From positions 1-64,000 of the forward strand of contig JAUYQH010000032.1 of assembly GCA_030697365.1 (NCBI GenBank): a stretch of DNA of 64,000 nt. The letters run 5' to 3'. Below the pieces are notes generated by a model. It saw only the letters and a program-made list of their open reading frames with translations. It was not told the DNA's origin and made no database searches. Source of the stretch: Novosphingobium sp. GTDB taxonomy: Bacteria; Pseudomonadota; Alphaproteobacteria; Sphingomonadales; Sphingomonadaceae. Positions 27,617-36,694 of this stretch are shown in pieces. The first letter of the stretch is position 1, and each line of letters opens with the position of its first letter. A program made the position numbers and the translations under genes.

Positions 27617-29596
27617 GTGATAGCCGGTGTCGAGACGCGAGAAGCGGAGACCGGGTTGGGCGACGAAAAGCTCCTGTTCGATCTGGGCAGCGTGGCCGCG
27701 CCCTCGCCGGTGCCGCTTGCCCACGTCGCGCCGTTCGCACTCGGACCGCTGGCAGTCGAGCCGGCGCGGCGCCGGATCGGGATGCCTGGCGGGGCGAGTG
27801 CGATGCTCGAGCCGCTGGTACTTCAGGTGCTGATCGCGCTGGCTTCTTCAAAAGGTGCGACGCTGAGCCGCGATGACCTCGTCGTCGCTTGCTGGGACGG
27901 GCGGATCGTCAGCGATGACGCAATCAACCGCGTCGTCTCGAAGGTGCGGCGCACACTGGCGGAACTGGCCGACGGAGCCGTCCGGCTCGAGACGGTGCCC
28001 AAGGTCGGTTACCGCCTGACGGTTGCAGAGGCTGCCTACGCCGCGCCGTCCGTGACTGCGATCAAAGGTGGAGCGCCGTCACGGCGCGGTTTGGCGATCA
28101 CCGGGGCGCTGACTTTGATTGCACTGACTGTGGGGGGCGCAGCCTGGGCGTACTTCGTCCGGGACCGGGCCTCGTCCGAAGTTACTATCGCGGTCGAGCC
28201 GATCGCCAGCACTTCGCCTGACCGCGAGGTCGGGGGCTTCGCCAGCGCGCTTACTGGCGACCTCGCCCGGCTCGCCGGGGCGATCAGCCGGGTGTCGGTC
28301 GTCGAATCTGCGGACGCCGGTGCTTCGCGGGAGAATCTGGTATTACGGATCGCGGTCGAGCGGGAACAGGATCTGCTGATTGCGCGCGTCCGTCTGGTCG
28401 AGGGTCTCACCGGCGCAGTGCTCTGGTCCGACCGGTTCGTCAATTCGCGCGGCGCGCCCGACCTGTTGCGCCAGCGCGTGGCGATGGCCGCCGCGGGAGT
28501 CATGCGCTGCGGGCTCGAACGTTCAGCCGCGATCCTTGGCGACGCGACCTCGACGCGGTTGTTCTTTTCCGCCTGCAATGCAGTGATGCAGGGCGATTTC
28601 GCCAAGGGCGAGAGCTTTGCACGGCAAGTCGTCGCGCGTCGGCCCGATGTCGCCGCGGGCTGGGCCTGCCTAGCGCTAACCACGCTGGGTTCGGGGATGG
28701 GTCCTGACACGACGCCGCGGCAACTGGCCGATGCCCGCATTGAGGCGCGCCGCTACGCGCTGCGCGCGCTTCGGCTCGATCCCCAGGTCGGTCGCGCCTA
28801 CCAGGCGCTGGCGATGGCTGCACCGCAGGGCAGCGCCCATCAATTTGCGATCCTCGACAAGGGCATCGCCGCCGACCCGGAGCTGCCCGCGCTCCACAGG
28901 GTGAAATCCCAGGCATTGTTCAGCGCAGGATACGTGGGAGCCAGCATCGCTCCCGCGCAACGCGCGCTTGCGCTGGACCCAACGTCGGCCGTCGAGTTCG
29001 GCAACCTTCAGCGTCGCCTCGCGGCGATCGGGAGGATCGACGAGGTGCGGGAGATGCAGGCCAAGGCCGAGCGGCAATGGCCGGGCGATCACTGGGCCAT
29101 GAATAACCGTCTGTTTTTGCTCAGATTGGAACTCGATGCGCGCAAGGCGTTGGCCGAGTTGGAGCGAGTTGCTGAAAGTTCGCCGAACTCCCGCCCCCTG
29201 CCGCGGCTTCTCCGCGCCGAGTTGCGCTGGCGTGCCGACCCCGCGGCACGCGATTTGGCTGCGTTCGAGCGCGAAGCCGAGGCCGATTTTGTCGAGAATC
29301 CTGCAAGTGCCTGGGTCACGGCAGCGACGTTGGCCCGCCTGGGCGAAACCGAGCGTGCGTTTGCATGGATCAACCGGGTCCCCCCGGGCGACCATCAAAA
29401 TCAATGGTCGTTTCTATTCTGGTCCGACACGGCGCCGATCCGCCGGGACCCCCGCTTTTTCGCGGCGATGGTTCGGCTCGGCTTGATCGAGGTATGGCGA
29501 GCGAAGAACCAGTGGCCCGATTTCTGCTCCGAACCGGGGCTGCGTTATGATTGCCGCGCCGAGGCCGCGCGGGCCCAAGCTAGGGTCCGATCATAA
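27617..29596 (+). CDS. CadC-like winged-helix/TPR membrane regulator
   Basis: 659 residues from a GTG start (the N-terminal boundary is uncertain by several codons). The N-terminal about 110-150 residues carry an OmpR/CadC winged helix (LSRDDLVVACWDGRIVSDDAINRVVSKVRR, VPKVGYRLT). One TM helix follows at about 157-178 (AITGALTLIALTVGGAAWAYF). The large periplasmic part has a TolB-N-like segment and TPR-like helices (RQVVARRPDVAAGWACLA, ALRLDPQVGRAYQAL, ALALDPTSAVEFGNLQ). This is a one-component sensor that binds DNA from the membrane. The likely target is the divergent PD40 gene. A relic of an antiporter gene begins 10 bp after its stop. Confidence 0.87.
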   Translation: MIAGVETREAETGLGDEKLLFDLGSVAAPSPVPLAHVAPFALGPLAVEPARRRIGMPGGASAMLEPLVLQVLIALASSKGATLSRDDLVVACWDGRIVSDDAINRVVSKVRRTLAELADGAVRLETVPKVGYRLTVAEAAYAAPSVTAIKGGAPSRRGLAITGALTLIALTVGGAAWAYFVRDRASSEVTIAVEPIASTSPDREVGGFASALTGDLARLAGAISRVSVVESADAGASRENLVLRIAVEREQDLLIARVRLVEGLTGAVLWSDRFVNSRGAPDLLRQRVAMAAAGVMRCGLERSAAILGDATSTRLFFSACNAVMQGDFAKGESFARQVVARRPDVAAGWACLALTTLGSGMGPDTTPRQLADARIEARRYALRALRLDPQVGRAYQALAMAAPQGSAHQFAILDKGIAADPELPALHRVKSQALFSAGYVGASIAPAQRALALDPTSAVEFGNLQRRLAAIGRIDEVREMQAKAERQWPGDHWAMNNRLFLLRLELDARKALAELERVAESSPNSRPLPRLLRAELRWRADPAARDLAAFEREAEADFVENPASAWVTAATLARLGETERAFAWINRVPPGDHQNQWSFLFWSDTAPIRRDPRFFAAMVRLGLIEVWRAKNQWPDFCSEPGLRYDCRAEAARAQARVRS

Positions 29597-29605
29597 GAGG
29601 CGGCT

Positions 29606-29698
29606 CGATCCCCAGCTCGGCGATCCCGGTCTTTTCCTCGGCATCGCCGACAAGGCCGCGCACATGCGGCCCATGACCGCGCCGGCATTGAGGTAACC
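29606..29698 (-). pseudogene. Relic fragment of a Kef-like antiporter gene
   Basis: About 93 bp align with 25967-26060 of the intact antiporter gene in the same orientation, with about 8 mismatches and one single-base deletion (roughly 90% identity by eye). It corresponds to the YLVAGAVMGPHVLGLVGDAEEKIG region. The deletion breaks the frame, and nothing else of the gene is left, so it is non-functional. Confidence 0.8.
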
Positions 29699-29713
29699 GC
29701 TGCCCTCACAATC

Positions 29714-29783
29714 CCGTTCGTCCTGAGCTGGTCGAAGGACTGCTTTAACAAGTACGATGCTTCGACAAGCTCAGCACGAACGG
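29714..29783. repeat. REP-like palindromic repeat
   Basis: Left arm CGTTCGTCCTGAGCTGGTCG and right arm (complement) CGTTCGTGCTGAGCTTGTCG are nearly complementary with a short spacer. This is the type of 'GACAAGCTCAGCACGAACGG' interspersed palindrome common in sphingomonad intergenic regions; that attribution is from general knowledge. Confidence 0.75.
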
Positions 29784-29821
29784 TCCAGGATTGGGGTGAA
29801 TCAGATCAGGCAATCGTCGCT

Positions 29822-30124
29822 CTAGGCATATCCGACCGGATCTTCGGTGCTGGTCGCGATGCTGCGGCCATCGCGGCTTACCGAGGCGCGGACGTGGTTG
29901 GGTGGCGAGGGTCCGAGGGGGACCCGCGCTTCCAGTCCCCGTTCGGGAAGCGCAATGAACAGTTCGTCCTCACCCTCGGCGAGCTCGATTTCCTTCAGGC
30001 AGGCCAGGCTGATCTGATAACGTGTCGAGACGCCACGCTCGTCGAGGACGGACCGTCTCCCCACGGTGACCACCACATGGTCGTTGTCGAACCCTTCCTC
30101 GAGCGAGAGCGAAAGCTTGGCCAC
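29822..30124 (-). CDS. Small protein, metzincin-associated, unknown function
   Basis: 100 residues from GTG at 30124 with AAAGGA six bases upstream (longer frames upstream lack this). The sequence alternates charged and hydrophobic residues (VVVTVGRRSVLDERGV, DELFIALPERGLEARVPLG), typical of a small beta-rich domain. No signal peptide or motif recognised. It follows the protease gene by 55 bp in the same direction, with no terminator between. It is possibly an inhibitor, chaperone or substrate of the protease; that is inference from position only. Confidence 0.7.
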   Translation of the reverse strand: MAKLSLSLEEGFDNDHVVVTVGRRSVLDERGVSTRYQISLACLKEIELAEGEDELFIALPERGLEARVPLGPSPPNHVRASVSRDGRSIATSTEDPVGYA

Positions 30125-30179
30125 GCGTGTTCCTTTGCGATGCGGGGGCCCGGGCGTCCGGACCCCCGCGAACGTAGCG

Positions 30180-32456
30180 CTACTGTGTAAGCCCGTCTGC
30201 CTTGGCCGCCAATACGGCCCGCAGCCCATCGCTGAGCGGGACCGCCGGAGCGGCATCGGCAGCGCCGATCTCCACGGCACTGAAGGTGGAAAACGCCTCC
30301 GCGCTGTTGGGCACGTCGTCGCGCGTCAAGGCCGCAACCAGTGGCGCATCGCGCAAGAAGCGCGTGTGTCCCATCGCGTTGATGAGACTGTCGCCCGATC
30401 CGCGAGCGACCGCCTGCTTGATCAGCTTGCGCGCGGCGGCGGGATCCGCCTTGTACGTCTCGACTTTCTGACGAGCCTCCTCGTCGACAGTCTGGCCTTC
30501 GGTGACCAGCAGCTTGTAGGTGTAGGCGAGAGGAGTGGCGAGTGTCACCGCCGCAAGCTGCGACACCGGATTGTCCTTGAGCTCGGTTGCCTTGGCCAGG
30601 GTATCGCGCACGTGATCGAGGTCTCGCGTGCCGTTTACCGAAATGACCTGGCCGACTTCGGGGGTGAACAGGTCGCCGCCAAGGCGCTCCTCCTCGCGCG
30701 TGCTGGGCGGTTGAACCGTCACCATGACCTGGTTCGAGTAGACCGGCTCGCCATCGATCTGCATGACCGCCTGGAGGCAGTACCGGCCCGGTTCGGCCAT
30801 GTCCCAGCCGTTACGGCCAGCGCCGGCGATCACGCTGTCGTAGAGCGCCTCACCGGGTTTGAGCACCCTGTCGTCGCCCTCGCCGCAATGCCGCAGATAC
30901 GGCATCCAGATCCGCGGATCCTTGCGCTCACCGTTGATGATCAGGGTGAAGTCGGCGCGTTCGCTGATCCGGGCGCCCGAGAGCATTTTTGCCCGCCCCG
31001 AGCGATTGGCCAGTGCGACCTCGATCACCGGTGGCATCAAGTAGGGGAACCTGTCGCCGGGTTGGGTGGTCGACAGGTTGAGCTCGAAGTCCGGGTTGCT
31101 GTGCAGCGCGGCCTGCTGGAAGCCGTGGTTGCTGAACCAGGCTTCATTGCCCATCTGCACGAACCGTTCGGGCGCATGGCGCATGAACAGCAGCTCGCTG
31201 TCGGAGAAGCGATAGGCGAAGTCGGAGAAGAACTTCGCCTGCCCTCCGTTCACGAAATACGGGTAGTTCATGAAGCTACGCGCTTCCTTCTCGTCGGCCA
31301 GCGCGATCCACGGCGCGCCGAGCGACTTCTGCCAGCTGTGCGCGAGGTTGAAGGCGTGTCCCATCTCGTGGACCGCGGTCCAGAACCGCATCCGCGCGAC
31401 CCACGCGCTGGGGTTGGCCTCGCCCGCCGGTGGCGTCGAGATGAACGCGTGGCTGAAGATCGCGGTACCCTGGCGATGGTTGGGGCCGATGCTGTCGAAC
31501 ATGATCCCGCCCAGGTTCGTGCCCGATACATGGAGCCGCGCGAACAGCACCCACATTGCCCACTGCGGCTTATTGGCGAAGCGCGACCAGTGGATCTGCA
31601 TCGCGTCGTGCATCTCCTGATCGGTCCACAACGCGTCGGGCCCCGCGACATTGATCGGGATTGACCCGCTGCCGGTGCTGACCGTCGCGTGGAATCCGGC
31701 GCGGCGGAACACCGTTTCGATGCTGAGCGTCTCATTCGGCAGCGTCACCGGGCGATTGGGGTGCCCATGCGTGTTGACGGTGGTCACCGCAACCGCATCG
31801 TCGACCCGGTCGTATTCGAACTCGATCTTGCGGCGATAGCGGGATTCGAAGGCGTAAGTACGGGTGAAACTGGCGGCACCGCCGCCGCTGAAGGTGATGC
31901 TGACCTTGCGCGAGGCAGGCAAGGGTCCGCCGGTCACTTGCGCGCTGACGAAAGTGTGCGGGATCGCATTGGGGGTGCCGTTGCGATACCAGATCGGTCC
32001 CGCGTACTTGCCGGGAGCCACGCGTGTCACCCGTGCGACCCAGTGGCCGACGGTCGACAGGAAGCTCGAGCGGGTGCCGCTGATCATCATTTGCGGAAAG
32101 GCCCCGTCGACGTCGAACTGGATCTCTTCGCGCTGGTAAAGGGCAGCGGCGTGGACGTCCTGGGTCAAAACCTCCTCGGCGCCGATCGGCCGCGGGCCGG
32201 GCAGGGGCACCGGGATCGGCACCGGCGGCAGGTTGAAGCGGCGTGTGTAGACATAGCGGCCGCTGGTGGCGCTGAACGGCAGCGGCACCGGCAGCGGCAA
32301 GGGTTGGGGTAGCGGCAGTAGTCCCGCTTCTGCCTCCTGCGGTGCCGTGTCGGACAGCGCCTCCTCGGCGTAGGCCTCCTCGGCGATCTCGGTATCAAAC
32401 GCGAAAATCTGATCGGAACCATTCCGATCGGCGGAAGGGTCAGCGGGGCTGGTCAT
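30180..32456 (-). CDS. Large metzincin-like metalloprotease, no signal peptide
   Basis: 758 residues. Zinc site HEMGHAFNLAH at 363-373 (HExxHxxNxxH, Asn in place of the usual Gly) and a met-turn SFMNYP at about 394-399. Together these identify a metzincin-type zinc peptidase. Residues 1-45 are acidic and 46-90 Pro/Leu-rich (LPLPQPLPLPVPLPF). Residues about 100-260 look beta-rich, and 400-758 hold another beta-rich domain and a helical tail. No Sec or Tat signal and no TM helix are seen, so it is cytosolic or exported by another route. The family is not one I can name. It sits in an accessory patch with the 100-residue gene downstream. Confidence 0.75.
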   Translation of the reverse strand: MTSPADPSADRNGSDQIFAFDTEIAEEAYAEEALSDTAPQEAEAGLLPLPQPLPLPVPLPFSATSGRYVYTRRFNLPPVPIPVPLPGPRPIGAEEVLTQDVHAAALYQREEIQFDVDGAFPQMMISGTRSSFLSTVGHWVARVTRVAPGKYAGPIWYRNGTPNAIPHTFVSAQVTGGPLPASRKVSITFSGGGAASFTRTYAFESRYRRKIEFEYDRVDDAVAVTTVNTHGHPNRPVTLPNETLSIETVFRRAGFHATVSTGSGSIPINVAGPDALWTDQEMHDAMQIHWSRFANKPQWAMWVLFARLHVSGTNLGGIMFDSIGPNHRQGTAIFSHAFISTPPAGEANPSAWVARMRFWTAVHEMGHAFNLAHSWQKSLGAPWIALADEKEARSFMNYPYFVNGGQAKFFSDFAYRFSDSELLFMRHAPERFVQMGNEAWFSNHGFQQAALHSNPDFELNLSTTQPGDRFPYLMPPVIEVALANRSGRAKMLSGARISERADFTLIINGERKDPRIWMPYLRHCGEGDDRVLKPGEALYDSVIAGAGRNGWDMAEPGRYCLQAVMQIDGEPVYSNQVMVTVQPPSTREEERLGGDLFTPEVGQVISVNGTRDLDHVRDTLAKATELKDNPVSQLAAVTLATPLAYTYKLLVTEGQTVDEEARQKVETYKADPAAARKLIKQAVARGSGDSLINAMGHTRFLRDAPLVAALTRDDVPNSAEAFSTFSAVEIGAADAAPAVPLSDGLRAVLAAKADGLTQ

Positions 32457-32961
32457 GTCGGTTCTCCTAGTTCGAGCGTGAGGCTCGAGCGGTTGCCGCG
32501 ACCTTCTGGGTTGTTCTCCATTCCACTAAGCCGACGAGTAGAAATCTCGCCTTGATCAACTGAAGCGCCAGACAAGCGATCGGGATGTGACGGGCGTGTT
32601 GTTGCATCCGTCACGCGCAAGCCAGCGCTCGCCGAAACGAACGATACTAGAAACAGCTTTGCCCGAAGAAGCCGAAATTCAAGCCGCACATGATTCGAGT
32701 CAAGTCAAAATAACTCGAAATCGGAGCGTTTGACCAATACCGCCACAAAGTCAGCACTTGACCCTACTTTGTTCCAAATACGGCGAACTTGGTCGATCTG
32801 GGGGGATTTTTAGTTGACGGTGACTTACTTGCCAACGCCGCGAAACCCGCGCGGTGGACGGTTGCCTCAGCCGGACGCGGCTGTCGGGCGGCGGCGGATG
32901 GCCGTCGACAATCCCGCGGTTCCGCTTCGAGATGCTTCGGTGGTTTCGGAATCGCCGAGCG
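32457..32961. other. Gene-free region between the metalloprotease and ftsK genes
   Basis: Noticeably lower GC than the surroundings around 32640-32780. Open frames here look like noise. A stem GTGACGG/CCGTCAC occurs at 32587-32614. It should carry the protease promoter, but no confident -35/-10 pair was identified. Confidence 0.5.
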
Positions 32962-35304
32962 CTATAACGGACTTCCGTCCTTGTCCCGGTAAATCTCCCG
33001 TCGCCCGACGTGGTTGGCGGGTCCGACCAGCCCGTCGCCTTCCATCCGCTCGATCCACTTGGCGGCGGTGTTGTAGCCGACGCCCATCTGGCGCTGGATC
33101 CAGCTGGCGCTGGCCTTCTGGCTCTCGAACACGAGCTGGCAGACCTGGCGGTACTTGCGCTCCTCGGGGGCGTCGCTTGCGGTTGCATCGAGGTCGTCGA
33201 AGCCGAAGCTGCCGTCTTCGGGCTCCTCGGTGACGCTGTCGACGTATTCGGGCGAGCCCTGGCCGCGCCAGTGGTCGGCCACCCGCTCGACCTCCTCGTC
33301 GCTCACGAACGGGCCGTGGACGCGCATGATCGGCTGGGTGTTGGGCTTGTAGAGCATGTCGCCCTTGCCCAGCAGCTGTTCGGCGCCCTGTTCGCCCAGG
33401 ATGGTGCGGCTGTCGATCCGGCTGGTCACCGCAAAGCTGATCCGGGTCGGCAGGTTGGCCTTGATCACCCCGGTGATGACATCGACCGAGGGGCGCTGGG
33501 TGGCCATGATCAGGTGGATTCCCGCGGCGCGGCTCTTCTGGCTGAGCCGCTGGATCAGCACCTCGATCTCCTTGCCGATGGTGACCATCAGATCGGCCAG
33601 TTCATCGACGATCACCACGATCTGGGGCAGCGGCTTGTAATCGAGCTGCTGTTCCTCGAACAGTTCCTCGCCGCTGTCGGGATCGAACCCGATCTGGATG
33701 CGGCGGCCGAGCGGCTTGCCCTTGGCGGCGGCGGCGCGGACCTTCTCGTTGAAGCCCGAAAGGTTGCGCACGCCGATGCTGCTCATCATGCGATAGCGCC
33801 GCTCCATCTCCTCGACTGCCCACTTGAGCGCGCGGACCGACTTCGACGGTTCGGTCACCACCGGCGAAAGCAAGTGGGGGATGTCGTCGTAGCTCTTGAG
33901 TTCGAGCACTTTGGGATCGATCAGGATCAGGCGCAGCTCGTCCGGCGTGAGGCGGTAGAGCAATGACAGCAGGATCGTGTTGAGCCCGACCGACTTGCCC
34001 GACCCGGTGGTCCCCGCGACGAGCAGGTGGGGCATCGCCGCGAGATCGGCGACGATCGGCTCGCCCGCGATGTCCTTGCCCAGGATGATCGGAAGCAGCG
34101 CCTTCGAGCCGACGAACGCGTCGCACGCGGCGAGTTCCTTGAACGCGACCATCTGGCGATCGACGTTGGGCAGTTCGATGCCCATCACCGTGCGCCCGGG
34201 GATCGAGGATACCCGCGCGCTGATCGCGCTCATATTGCGGGCGATGTCTTCGGCCAGGCCGATCACCCGGCTGGCCTTGATCCCCGGCGCAGGCTCAAGC
34301 TCGTACATCGTCACCACCGGGCCGGTGCGCACCGCGGCGATCTCGCCCTTGACGTTGAAGTCGTCGAGCACGGTTTCGAGCAGCCGCGCGTTGCGTTCGA
34401 GCGCCAGCTTGTCGAGCTTGTTGGGGGGCTGCGGCGGCGGGTCGGCGAGCAGTTCGAGGCTGGGCAGCTCGTACTGCGCGAACAAATCGGTCTGGCGGCT
34501 CTTGGCGGTGAGCTGGGCCTGTTTTGGCGGGGCGCGGGTGTCGGCGATCTCGGGCGGTTTGCGCAAGGGGGTGGGAGCTTCCTCGACCATCGCGCGCTTG
34601 GCGGGCTTGCGTTCGCGGCGGATCGCGGGCGCCGCGCCAGGTTCGCGTTGGAAGGCGCGGAAGAACGCCGGCATCCGCAGCAGCGCTCGCCATTCGAGCT
34701 GGAACACCCGGCCCGCAAGCAGCGCGCCCCCCGCGAGCGCGGTCAGCGTCAGCGCCAGGATCGTCCAGCCTTGCGCCACCGGCGGAACCAGCGCGGAAGT
34801 CGCGGTGATCGCCTTGGCCCCAAGCAGCCCGGCGACCCCGCCGAGCGAGGCGGGCAGCGATCCGCCCGGCGCATAGAACACCAGCGCCAGCACGGTGCCG
34901 AGGAGCGCCATCGCCAGCAGCAGCATGCCGAGCAGGCGCCACCAGGGCGGGGTCGGCAGCGCCTCGTCGCCGTCCTCGGCGTCGGACAGCGCCCACAGCT
35001 GGCGCGCCTTGAGATAGATCAGCGGGAGCACCAGCAGCGATGGCAGCCCGAACGCGAACAGCATCCGTTCGGACGCCCAGGCGCCGGGTGCGCCCATCCA
35101 GTTGGCCACTTCGCCGCCCGCCGCGGTGCTTACCGAAGGGTCGGTCTGGTGATAGCTGGCCAGCGCCAGCCCGAGGAACAGCATCAATCCGAACAGCGCG
35201 CAGGCGCCGCCCATCTCGCCCGCGCGCAGCAGCGAGCGGCGCAGCGCCAGCCGCCAGCCCGCGGGCGCGCCGCGTCCAGTTGCGATGATCGCCCGTGAAG
35301 CCAT
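32962..35304 (-). CDS. ftsK: DNA translocase FtsK
   Basis: 780 residues: four TM segments at the N-terminus, a linker of about 100 residues, then the translocase motor with Walker A GTTGSGKSVGLNT, Walker B VIVDELADLM, the QRLSQKSRAAGIH helix and MATQRPSVDVITG. The C-terminal gamma winged helix (VFESQKASASWIQRQMGVGYNTAAKWIERME) recognises KOPS. It pumps chromosome termini at the division septum. ATG at 35304 is preferred over one eight codons upstream. A single gene with no operon partner. Confidence 0.96.
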   Translation of the reverse strand: MASRAIIATGRGAPAGWRLALRRSLLRAGEMGGACALFGLMLFLGLALASYHQTDPSVSTAAGGEVANWMGAPGAWASERMLFAFGLPSLLVLPLIYLKARQLWALSDAEDGDEALPTPPWWRLLGMLLLAMALLGTVLALVFYAPGGSLPASLGGVAGLLGAKAITATSALVPPVAQGWTILALTLTALAGGALLAGRVFQLEWRALLRMPAFFRAFQREPGAAPAIRRERKPAKRAMVEEAPTPLRKPPEIADTRAPPKQAQLTAKSRQTDLFAQYELPSLELLADPPPQPPNKLDKLALERNARLLETVLDDFNVKGEIAAVRTGPVVTMYELEPAPGIKASRVIGLAEDIARNMSAISARVSSIPGRTVMGIELPNVDRQMVAFKELAACDAFVGSKALLPIILGKDIAGEPIVADLAAMPHLLVAGTTGSGKSVGLNTILLSLLYRLTPDELRLILIDPKVLELKSYDDIPHLLSPVVTEPSKSVRALKWAVEEMERRYRMMSSIGVRNLSGFNEKVRAAAAKGKPLGRRIQIGFDPDSGEELFEEQQLDYKPLPQIVVIVDELADLMVTIGKEIEVLIQRLSQKSRAAGIHLIMATQRPSVDVITGVIKANLPTRISFAVTSRIDSRTILGEQGAEQLLGKGDMLYKPNTQPIMRVHGPFVSDEEVERVADHWRGQGSPEYVDSVTEEPEDGSFGFDDLDATASDAPEERKYRQVCQLVFESQKASASWIQRQMGVGYNTAAKWIERMEGDGLVGPANHVGRREIYRDKDGSPL

Positions 35305-35479
35305 GGCCGTCCCCCTAATCTTCCTCACGCAGCGTGTCGGCGGGCATCATGCGCCCGGGGGTGACTCCTCGTCAAGAATCCATGAGATTCCAACGTAACT
35401 TCGCAATGGCTCCCGTCGCCCCTGCGATGGCTGGGGCCTAGATACGCCCTCCTATTGCAGGCTGGGCGCGTTGGCGCAC

Positions 35480-35515
35480 CGTCATCTGGACCCCTGCCTT
35501 CGCAGGGGCGACGGT
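35480..35515. repeat. Dispersed palindrome at the 3' end of the ThiE-like gene
   Basis: CCCCTGC-CTTC-GCAGGGG stem with extended complementarity on both sides. It overlaps the last codons of the neighbouring gene, whose final residues (PLRRQGSR) are encoded by the repeat. Confidence 0.65.
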
Positions 35516-36003
35516 GGGAGGGTAAGGCCGTCGATCGCCGCCCAGCCGTGGCTGGGGAGGCCGCGGAATCGGTGCGCAGTCATCCCGCCAAGGGCGATCA
35601 CAGGCATCCGGGCGCGCTGGGACAGAAGCAGGAATTTGAGTCGCCCCAGGCACTTGCCGCCCGGATGCGAGCGCGTGGGATGGACCGGCGAAAGGAGCAC
35701 CGCCTCCGCCTTGAACCGGTTGGCCCGCCCGATCTCGCGCAAATCGTGCACGGTGGCGAGGCGGCGGTGCGGGGCGGGCGGACCGTAGCCTTCACCCCCG
35801 ATCTCCAGCCGGTGGCCGAAGCGGCGGCACAGGCGGCGGACTTGTATCAGCCGTTTCGCACGCTCCGTTGGCGGCAGATGATAGTGGCGGAAGATCACCC
35901 CCGATCCGCGCGTCAGGCGGGCGATGGCGCGGTCGAGCGCGGCGTCGGTGCGCGCGTCGGTGACCAGCCAGATCGACGGCAAGGGTGGGTGGCGCACGCT
36001 CAC
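35482..36003 (-). CDS. Thiamine-phosphate synthase-like protein
   Basis: 173 residues, shorter than typical ThiE (about 210). Recognisable ThiE/TenI features are the SPVHPTRSHPGG loop and PVIALGGMT near the end, but the N-terminal half is divergent. The enzyme function is doubtful. It is divergent from the YggS gene with 20 bp between. The stop codon lies inside a dispersed palindromic repeat, so the C-terminus may have been changed by repeat insertion. Confidence 0.7.
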   Translation of the reverse strand: MSVRHPPLPSIWLVTDARTDAALDRAIARLTRGSGVIFRHYHLPPTERAKRLIQVRRLCRRFGHRLEIGGEGYGPPAPHRRLATVHDLREIGRANRFKAEAVLLSPVHPTRSHPGGKCLGRLKFLLLSQRARMPVIALGGMTAHRFRGLPSHGWAAIDGLTLPPSPLRRQGSR

Positions 36004-36023
36004 CGCGCGGCTATAGCAGCGCG

Positions 36024-36689
36024 ATGAACGAAGGCACGCCCCTCAGTCAGATCCGCCAACGCATCGCCGCCGCCGCGAAAGTGGCGCGGCGCGAAGCGGA
36101 TGACATTACGCTCGTCGCGGTCAGCAAGACCCAGCCGGTCGAGGCGATCCACGCGGCTGTAGTCCAGGGCCAGCGCGTGTTCGGCGAGAACCGGGTGCAG
36201 GAGGCCGCGGCCAAGTGGCCGCCCTTGCGCGAGGCCAACCCCGACGTCGCGTTGCATCTGGTCGGCCAGCTCCAGTCGAACAAGGCGGCCGAGGCGGTCG
36301 CGCTGTTCGACTGCATCCATTCGCTCGACCGCCCCAGCCTGCTCACCGCTCTGGCCAGGGCGATGGACGCGGAGGGGCGGCAAGTGCCGTGCTTCGTCCA
36401 GCTCAATATCGGCGAAGAGCCGCAGAAGGGCGGTTGCGCGATATCCGATCTACCCGCGCTCCTATCGCAAGCGCGGAGTGCAGACATCCCGATCGCCGGG
36501 CTGATGTGCGTGCCGCCGGAGGGAATCGAACCTGCTCCGTTCTTCGCCTTCCTCGCCAAACTGGCCGACGACAACGGGCTGGCGGGCTTGAGCATGGGGA
36601 TGAGCGGCGACTTCGAAACCGCGATCATGCTGGGCGCGACGCATGTCCGGGTGGGGACGGCGTTGTTCGGGGGGCGTTCTACTGCCTGA
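36024..36689 (+). CDS. PLP homeostasis protein (YggS/PLPBP family)
   Basis: 221 residues. PLP-lysine context VAVSKTQPVEAI (Lys35 or close) and family motifs GENRVQEA, LHLVGQLQSNK, IHSLDRPSL, QLNIGEEPQKGG, GLMCVPPEG and SMGMSGDFETAI-GATHVRVGTALFG. It buffers free pyridoxal phosphate in the cytoplasm. The ATG at 36024 gives the standard family length; a start 13 codons upstream would add unrelated residues. It is divergent from the ThiE-like gene. Confidence 0.93.
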   Translation: MNEGTPLSQIRQRIAAAAKVARREADDITLVAVSKTQPVEAIHAAVVQGQRVFGENRVQEAAAKWPPLREANPDVALHLVGQLQSNKAAEAVALFDCIHSLDRPSLLTALARAMDAEGRQVPCFVQLNIGEEPQKGGCAISDLPALLSQARSADIPIAGLMCVPPEGIEPAPFFAFLAKLADDNGLAGLSMGMSGDFETAIMLGATHVRVGTALFGGRSTA

Positions 36690-36694
36690 ATCAA

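Noticed and set aside
32453..33233. Short open frames in the gap before ftsK
   Set aside because: Arg/Ser-rich noise sequences with no ribosome-binding site; the longest overlaps ftsK in antisense.
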